A stretch of 64,000 nt of DNA from Bactrocera neohumeralis (lineage: Eukaryota > Arthropoda > Insecta > Diptera > Tephritidae), in contig NW_026089624.1 in assembly GCF_024586455.1 (NCBI RefSeq), forward strand, positions 17,761,341 through 17,825,340, given 5' to 3'. The translations under genes were made by a program, and so were the position numbers. This document shows positions 56,301-64,000 of the stretch, in pieces (position 1 is the stretch's first letter; each line of letters starts with the position of its first letter). The notes under the pieces were generated by a model. It had not been told where the DNA came from. It searched no databases and worked only from the letters and a program-made list of their open reading frames with translations.

Positions 56301-59300
56301 ACATTTAGGTATAAAACTGATTTTCTTGCATGTACACATTTAGAAATCCATATCAAGTTGCTTTAAATCATTAGCTTCACATATTAAAGTTAATTAAGCT
56401 TCTTCATCTTACCGAAATTGGCATAAAGCCAAAACGGCAGTGCATTTGGAAAATTCCAGAATTTTACATTTAGGTATAAAACTGACTTTCTTGCATGTAC
56501 ACATTTAGAAATCCATATCAAGTTGCTTCAAATTATTAAATTCACATATTAAAGTTAATTAACTTTCTTCATCTTACCGAAATTGGCATAAAGCCAAAAC
56601 GGCAGTGCATTTGGAAAAAATCCAGAATTTTACATTTAGGTATAAAACTGACTTTCTTGCATGTACACTTTTATTAAATTCACATATTAAAGTTAATTAA
56701 CCTTCTTCATCTTACCGAAATTGGCATAAAGCCAAAACGGCAGTGCATTTGGAAAAAAATCCAGAATTTTACATTTAGGTATAAAACTGACTTTCTTGCA
56801 TGTACACATTTAGAAATCCATATCAAGTTGCTTCAAATCATTAAATTCACATATTAAAGTTAATTAACCTTCTTCATCTTACCGAAATTGGCATAAAGCC
56901 AAAACGGCAGTGCATTTGGAAAATTCCAGAATTTTACATTTAGGTATAAAACTGACTTTCTTGCATGTACACATTTAGAAATCCATATCAAGTTGCTTCA
57001 AATTATTAAATTCCCATATTAAAGTTAATTAACTTTCTTCATTTTACCGAAATTGGCATAAAGCCAAAACGGCAGTGCATTTGGAAAATTCCAGAATTTC
57101 ACATTTAGGTATAAAACTGACTTTCTTGCATGTACACATTTAGAAATCCATATCAAGTTGCTTCAAATCATTAAATTCACATATTAAAGTTAATTAACCT
57201 TCTTCATCTTACCGAAATTGGCATAAAGCCAAAACGGCAGTGCATTTGGAAAAAAATCCAGAATTTTACATTTAGGTATAAAACTGATTTTCTTGCATGT
57301 ACACATTTAGAAATCCATATCAAGTTGCTTCAAATTATTAAATTCTTATATTCAGGTTAATTAACTTTCTTCATTTTACCGAAACGGCAGAGCATTTGGA
57401 AAATTCCAGAATTTTACATTTAGGTATAAAACTGACTTTCTTGCATGTACACAATTATAAATCCATTTCGAAGTTGATTCAAATCATTAAATTCACATAT
57501 TAAAGTTAATTAACCTTCTTCATCTTACCGAAATTGGCATAAAGCCAAAACGGCAGTGCATTTGGAAAAAAATCCATAGTTTTACATTTAGGTATAAAAC
57601 CGATTTTCTTGCATGTACACATTTAGAAATCCATATCAAGTTGCTTCAAATCATTAGCTTCACATCGTAAAGTTAAATAACCTTCTTCATCTTACCGAAA
57701 TTGGCATAAAGCCAAAACGGCAGTGCATTTGGAAAATTCCAGAATTTCACATTTAGGTATAAAACTGACTTTCTTGCATGTACACATTTAGAAATCCATA
57801 TCGAGTTGCTTCAAATCATTAGCTTCACATATTAAAGTTAATTAACCTTCTTCATCTTACCGAAATTGGCATAAAGCCAAAACGGCAGTGCATTTGGAAA
57901 ATTCCAGAATTTTACATTTAGGTATAAAACTGACTTTCTTGCATGTACACATTTAGAAATCCATATCAAGTTGCTTCAAATCATTAAATTCACATATTAA
58001 AGTTAATTAACCTTCTTCATCTTACCGAAATTGGCATAAAGCCAAAACGGCAGTGCATTTGGAAAATTCCAGAATTTTACATTTAGGTATAAAACTGACT
58101 TTCTTGCATGTACACATTTAGAAATCCATATCAAGTTGCTTCAAATTATTAAATTCACATATTAAAGTTAATTAACCTTCTTCATCTTACCGAAATTGGC
58201 ATAAAGCCAAAACGGCAGTGCATTTGGAAAATTCCAGAATTTTACATTTAGGTATAAAACTGACTTTCTTGCATGTACACATTTAGAAATCCATATCGAA
58301 GTTGACTCAAATCATTAAATTCACATATTAAAGTTAATTAACCTTCTTCATCTTACCGAAATTGGCATAAAGCCAAAACGGCAGTGCATTTGGAAAATTC
58401 CAGAATTTTACATTTAGGTATAAAACTGACTTTCTTGCATGTACACACTTAGAAATCCATATCGAGTTGACTCAAATCATTAAATTCACATATTAAAGTT
58501 AATTAACCTTCTTCATCTTACCGAAATTGGCATAAAGCCAAAACGGCAGTGCATTTGGAAAATTCCAGAATTTTACATTTAGGTATAAAACTGACTTTCT
58601 TGCATGTACACATTTAGAAATCCATATCAAGTTGCTTCAAATCATTAAATTCACATATTAAAGTTAATTAACTTTCTTCATCTTACCGAAATTGGCATAA
58701 AGCCAAAACGGCAGTGCATTTGGAAAAATTCCAGAATTTTACATTTAGGTATAAAACTGATTTTCTTGCATAAACACTTTTAAAAATACTTATAAAGTTG
58801 CTTCAAATCATTAAATTCACATATTCAAGTTAATTAACTTTCTTCATCTTACCGAAATTGGCATAAAGCCAAAACGGCAGTGCATTTGGAAAATTCCAGA
58901 ATTTTACATTTAGGTATAAAACTGACTTTTCTTGCATGTACACATTTAGAAATCGTATCAAGTTGCTTCAAATCATTAAATTCACATATTAAAGTTAATT
59001 AACCTTCTTCATCTTACCGAAATTGGCACAAAGCCAAAACGGCAGTGCATTTTGGAAAATTCCAGAATTTTACATTTAGGTATAAAACTGACTTTCTTGC
59101 ATGTACACATTTAGAAATCCAGATCAAGTTGCTTCAAATCATTAAATTCACATATTAAAGTTAATTAAATTTCTTCATCTTTCTAAAGTTGTCATAAAGC
59201 CATGACGCCAGTGCATTTGGAAAAAAATACATAAGTTTACATTTAGGTATAAAACTGACTTTCTTGCATATACACACTTAGAAATCCATATTAAGTTGCT

Positions 59301-62300
59301 TCAAATCATTAAATTCACATATTAAAGTCAATCAACTTCTTCATCTTACCGAAATTGGCATAAAGCCAAAACGGCAGTGCATTTGGAAAAATTCCAGAAT
59401 TTTACATTTAGGTATAAAACTGACTTTCTTGCATGTACACATTTAGAAATCCATATCAAGTTGCTTCAAATTATTAAATTCCCATATTCAAGTTAATTAA
59501 CTTTCTTCATTTTACCGAAATTGGCATAAAGCCAAAACGGCAATGCATTTGGAAAAATTCCAGAATTTTACATTTAGGTATAAAACTGACTTTCTTGCAT
59601 GTACACATTTAGAAATCCATATCAAGTTGCTTCAAATCATTAAATTCACATATTCAAGTCAATCTTCATCTTACCGAAATTGGCATAAAGCCAAAACGGC
59701 AGTGCATTTGGAAAATTCCAGAATTTTACATTTAGGTATAAAACTGACTTTCTTGCATGTACACATTTAGAAATCCATATCAAGTTGCTTCAAATTATTA
59801 AATTCCCATATTCAAGTTAATTAACTTTCTTCATTTTACCGAAATTGGCATAAAGCCAAAACGGCAGTGCATTTGGAAAATTCCAGAATTTCACATTTAG
59901 GTATAAAACTGACTTTCTTGCATAAACACTTTTAGAAATACTTATAAAGTTGCTTCAAATCATTAACTTCATATATTAAAGTTAATTTACCTTCTTCATC
60001 TTACCAAAGTTGACATAAAGCCATAACGGCAATGCATTTGGAAAAATTCCAGAATTTTACATTTAGGTATAAAACTGACATTCTTGCATGTACACTTTTA
60101 TTAAATTCACATATTAAAGTTAATTAACCTTCTTCATTTTTCCGAAATTGGCATAAAGCCAAAACGGAAGTGCATTTAGAAAAAATCCGTAATTTTAGAT
60201 TTAGGTGGAAAACCGATTTTCTTGCATGTACACATTTAGAAATCCATATCAAGTTGCTTCAAATCATTATCTTCACTTATTAAAGTTAATTAACCTTCTC
60301 ATCTTACTGAAGTTGGCATAAAGCCAAAACGGCAGTGCATTTGGAAAATTCCAGAATTTTACATTTAGGTATAAAACTGATTTTCTTGCATGTACACATT
60401 TAGAAATCCATATCAAGTTGCTTCAAATTATTAGCTTCACATATTTAAGTTAATTAACTTTCTTCATCTTACCGAAATTGGCATAAAGCCAAAACGGCAG
60501 TGCATTTGGAAAATTCCAGAATTTTACATTTAGGTATAAAACTGACTTTCTTGCATGTACACATTTAGAAATCCATATCAAGTTGCTTCAAATTATTAAA
60601 TTCACATATTAAAGTTAATTAACCTTCTTCATCTTACCGAAATTGGCATAAAGCCAAAACGGCAGTGCATTTGGAAAATTCCAAAATTTTACATTTACGT
60701 ATAAAAGTGCATTTGGAAAATTCCAAAATTTTACATTTACGTATAAAACTGACTTTCTTGCATGTACACATTTAGAAATCCATATCAAGTTGCTTCAAAT
60801 TATTAAATTCCCATATTCAAGTTAATTAACTTTCTTCATTTTACCGAAATTGGCATAAAGCCAAAACGGCAGTGCATTTGGAAAATTCCAGAATTTCACA
60901 TTTAGGTATAAAACTGACTTTCTTGCATAAAAACTTTTAGAAATACTTATAAAGTTGCTTCAAATCATTAACTTCATATATTAAAGTTAATTTACCTTCT
61001 TCATCTTACCAAAGTTGACATAAAGCCATAACGGCAATGCATTTGGAAAAATTCCAGAATTTTACATTTAGGTATAAAACCGATTTTCTTGCATGTACAC
61101 ATTTAGAAATCCATATCAAGTTGCTTCAAATTATTAAATTCCCATATTCAAGTTAATTAACTTTCTTCATTTTACCGAAATTGGCATAAAGCCAAAACGG
61201 CAGTGCATTTGGAAAATTCCAGAATTTTACATTTAGGTATAAAACTGACTTTCTTGCATGTACACATTTAGAAATCCATATCAAGTTGCTTCAAATCATT
61301 AAATTCACATATTAAAGTTAATCAACCTTCTTCATCTTACCGAAATTGGCATAAAGCCAAAACGGCAGTGCATTTGGAAAATTCCAGAATTTTACATTTA
61401 GGTATAAAACTGATTTTCTTGCATGTACACATTTAGAAATCCATATCAAGTTGCTTCAAATCATTAAATTCACATATTAAAGTTAATTAACTTTCTTCAT
61501 CTTACCGAAATTGGCATAAAGCCAAAACGGCAGTGCATTTGGAAAAAATTCCAGAATTTTACATTTAGGTATAAAACTGATTTTCTTGCATAAACACTTT
61601 TAAAAATACTTATAAAGTTGCTTCAAATCATTAAATTCACATATTCAAGTTAATTAACTTTCTTCATCTTACCGAAATTGGCATAAAGCCAAAACGGCAG
61701 TGCATTTGGAAAATTCCAGAATTTTACATTTAGGTATAAAACTGACTTTCTTGCATGTACACATTTAGAAATCCATATCAAGTTGCTTCAAATTATTAAA
61801 TTCCCATATTCAAGTTAATTAACTTTCTTCATTTTACCGAAATTGGCATAAAGCCAAAACGGCAGTGCATTTGGAAAATTCCAGAATTTCACATTTAGGT
61901 ATAAAACTGACTTTCTTGCATGTACACATTTAGAAATCCATATCAAGTTGCTTCAAATCATTAAATTCACATATTAAAGTTAATTAACCTTCTTCATCTT
62001 ACCGAAATTGGCATAAAGCCAAAACGGCAGTGCATTTGGAAAAATTCCAGAATTTTACATTTAGGTATAAAACCGATTTTCTTTCATGTACACATTTAGA
62101 AATCCATATCAAGTTGCTTCAAGTCATTAACTTTACATATTAAAGTTAATTAACTTTCTTCATTTTACCGAAATTGGCATAAAGCCAAAACGGCAGTGCA
62201 TTTGGAAAATTCCAGAATTTCACATTTAGGTATAAAACTGACTTTCTTGCATGTACACATTTAGAAATCCATATCAAGTTGCTTCAAATTATTAAATTCA

Positions 62301-62510
62301 CATATTAAAGTTAATTAACCTTCTTCATCTTACCGAAATTGGCATAAAGCCAAAACGGCAGTGCATTTGGAAAATTCCAGAATTTCACATTTAGGTATAA
62401 AACTGACTTTCTTGCATGTACACATTTAGAAATCCATATCAAGTTGCTTCAAATTATTAAATTCCCATATTCAAGTTAATTAACTTTCTTCATTTTACCG
62501 AAATTGGCAT
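50369..62510. repeat. Satellite array, about 165-bp monomer, 12.1 kb
   Basis: A head-to-tail tandem repeat. The phrase 'cggcagtgcatttgg' recurs mostly every 165 bases (for example 53791 to 53956, and 58053 to 58218), giving roughly 70-75 monomers. Variant types are mixed: 'cacatattaaagttaatt' (A), 'cccatattcaagttaatt' with 'cattttacc' (B), and 'acttcatatatt' with 'accaaagttgacataaagcc' (C). B followed by C recurs about five times (near 50460, 51640, 55545, 59805, 60805). Shortened monomers with 'tacacttttattaaattcac' occur near 51460, 54850, 56665 and 60090. No coding content. The length is close to a nucleosome repeat. Confidence 0.97.
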
Positions 62511-62610
62511 NNNNNNNNNNNNNNNNNNNNNNNNNNNNNNNNNNNNNNNNNNNNNNNNNNNNNNNNNNNNNNNNNNNNNNNNNNNNNNNNNNNNNNNNNN
62601 NNNNNNNNNN
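62511..62610. other. Assembly gap (100 N)
   Basis: A second gap of exactly 100 N, inside the satellite. The orientation of the monomers is opposite on its two sides, so part of the array, or a junction, is missing. Confidence 0.97.
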
Positions 62611-64000
62611 ATGCCAGTATATCAGTTTTATATCTAAATGTAGAATTGTGGGATTTTTCCAAATGCACTACCGTTATGGCTTTATGGCAACTTCTGTAAA
62701 ATGGAGAAGGTTAATTTACTTTAATATGTGACATTAATGACTTGAGTCAACTCGATATGGAATGCTTAATGTTTAAATGCAGGAAAATCGGTTTTATACC
62801 TAAATGTAAAATTGTGGAATTTTTTCAAATGCACTGCCGTTATGGCCTTATGCCAACTTTAGTAAGATGATAAGGGCTAATTAACTTTAAAATGTGAAGC
62901 TAATGATTTGAATCAATTTAGTATGGATTTCTAAATGTGTACATGCAAGAAAATCAGTTTTATACCGAAATGTAAAATTATGGAATTTTTCCAAATGCAC
63001 TGTCGTTTTGGCTTTATTGCCAACTTGAGTAAGACAACTAAGGTTATTGAACTTGAATATGTGACGTTAATGATTTGAAGTAACTTGATATGGATTGCTA
63101 AATGTTTAAATGCAAGAAAATCGGTTTTATCCTAAATGTAAAATTGTGGAATTTTACCAAATGCACAGCCGTTATGGCTTTATGCCAACTTTAGTAAGAT
63201 GAAGAAGGTTAGTTAACTTTAATATGTGAATTTAATAATTTGAAACAACTTGATATGGATTGCAAAATGTTTAAATGCAGAAAAATCGGTTTTATCCTAA
63301 ATGTAAAATTGTGGAATTTTTTCAAATGCACTGCCGTTATGGCTTTATGCCAACTTTAGTAAGATGAAGAAATTTAATTAATTTTAATATGTCAAGCTAA
63401 TGATTTGAAGCAACTAGATATGGATTTCTAAATGTGTACATGCAAGAAAGTCGGTTTTATACCGAAATGTAAAATTGTGGAATTTTTCCAAATGCGCTGC
63501 CGTTATGGCTTTATGCCAACTTTAGTAAGATGAAGAAAGTTAATTAACTTTAAGATGTGAATTTAATAATTTGAAACAAAGAAATCGGTTTTATATCTAA
63601 ATGTAAAATTGAGGAATTTTTTTAAAATTCACTGCCGTTATGGCTTTATGCCAATCTTACTAAGATGAAGAAAGTTCATTAGTTTAAATATGTGAATTTA
63701 TGAATTTTAAGCAACTTGATATGGATTTCTAAATGTGTACATGCAATAAAGTCGGTTTTATACATAAATGTAAAATTGTGGAATTTTTCCAAATGCGCTG
63801 CCGTTATGGCTTTATGCCAACTTTAGTAAGATGAAGAAAGTTAATTAACTTTAAAATGTGAAGCTAATGATTTGAATCAATTTAGTATGGATTTCTAAAT
63901 GTGTACATGCAAGAAAATCAGTTTTATACCGAAATGTAAAATTGTTGAATTTTTCCAAATACACAGCCGTTATGGCTTTATGCCAACTTTGGTAAGATGA
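62611..64000. repeat. Satellite array, inverted orientation, diverged
   Basis: The same satellite read in the reverse orientation ('ctgccgttatggctttatgc', 'tttctaaatgtgtacatgca', 'ttttatacc.aaatgtaaaa'), about eight monomers, spaced roughly 165 bp. These copies differ from each other and from the left array far more than left-array monomers differ among themselves. The array runs off the window end. Confidence 0.95.

Noticed and set aside
59543..59770. Open frame of 75 codons inside the satellite
   Set aside because: It is translated monomer sequence; most neighbouring monomers carry stops at equivalent positions, so no coding constraint is visible.
50369..62510. CRISPR-like array
   Set aside because: Monomers of about 165 bp repeat end to end with no unique spacers, in a eukaryotic genome; this is satellite DNA.
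1..64000. tRNA, rRNA or snRNA genes
   Set aside because: Scanning for A/B-box-like and conserved rRNA phrases by eye found none convincing; a covariance-model search would be needed to exclude small ones.

Overview
The window reads as nuclear DNA of a higher dipteran, most likely a tephritid fruit fly. It is AT-rich, has long introns with GT/AG splice sites, and is full of decayed non-LTR retrotransposons (RTE, LOA and Jockey types), mariner/Tc1 remnants, hAT-like fold-backs and a tandem satellite. There is no bacterial-type gene organisation. The tephritid assignment is inferred from the look of the repeats; the dipteran assignment is safer.

The only host gene I can support is one long minus-strand gene, coding from 43004 (ATG) down to 7009 (TAG). 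I assembled it by hand into 12 coding exons totalling 4908 nt, or 1635 residues plus stop. Every junction has GT..AG ends and matching phase. The product is a RhoGAP protein of the ARHGAP6/ARHGAP36 type. It has a long disordered, basic and proline-rich N-terminus, an ARHGAP6-like pre-GAP region, a complete RhoGAP domain (about 1027-1225) with its arginine finger, and a low-complexity tail. The likely Drosophila counterpart is RhoGAP102A, a dot-chromosome (Muller F) gene; Muller F is the ancestral X of many flies, so the window may be X-linked.

Layout: 1-2818 is a damaged RTE retrotransposon. 2819-7008 holds remnants of a Jockey-type RT and of a mariner with a fresh 104-bp tandem duplication. 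7009-43004 is the RhoGAP gene. Its large introns carry an RTE copy with a clean target-site duplication (9231-11752), a patchwork of RTE pieces (18424-19950), a LOA-type element (about 26430-30610), several mariner/Tc1 remnants, and an unusual set of inverted repeats. The inverted repeats include two head-to-head mariner palindromes (24310-25308, 38020-38977), an 8-bp-TSD fold-back MITE (38993-39514), a fold-back with 'TTCTGTA' subrepeats (17136-18116), and a long hairpin (23062-23251). 44190-46513 is a 5'-truncated Jockey element, and 46547-47411 an internally deleted mariner.

The right end is a satellite array of about 165 bp per monomer, 50369-62510, lying between two 100-N gaps. After the second gap (62611-64000) the same satellite continues in the opposite orientation and is more diverged.

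The most interesting feature is the concentration of long inverted repeats inside introns of one gene. The two mariner palindromes would fold into double-stranded RNA whenever the gene is transcribed, so the locus could supply hairpin siRNAs against an active mariner family. That is inference and needs small-RNA data.
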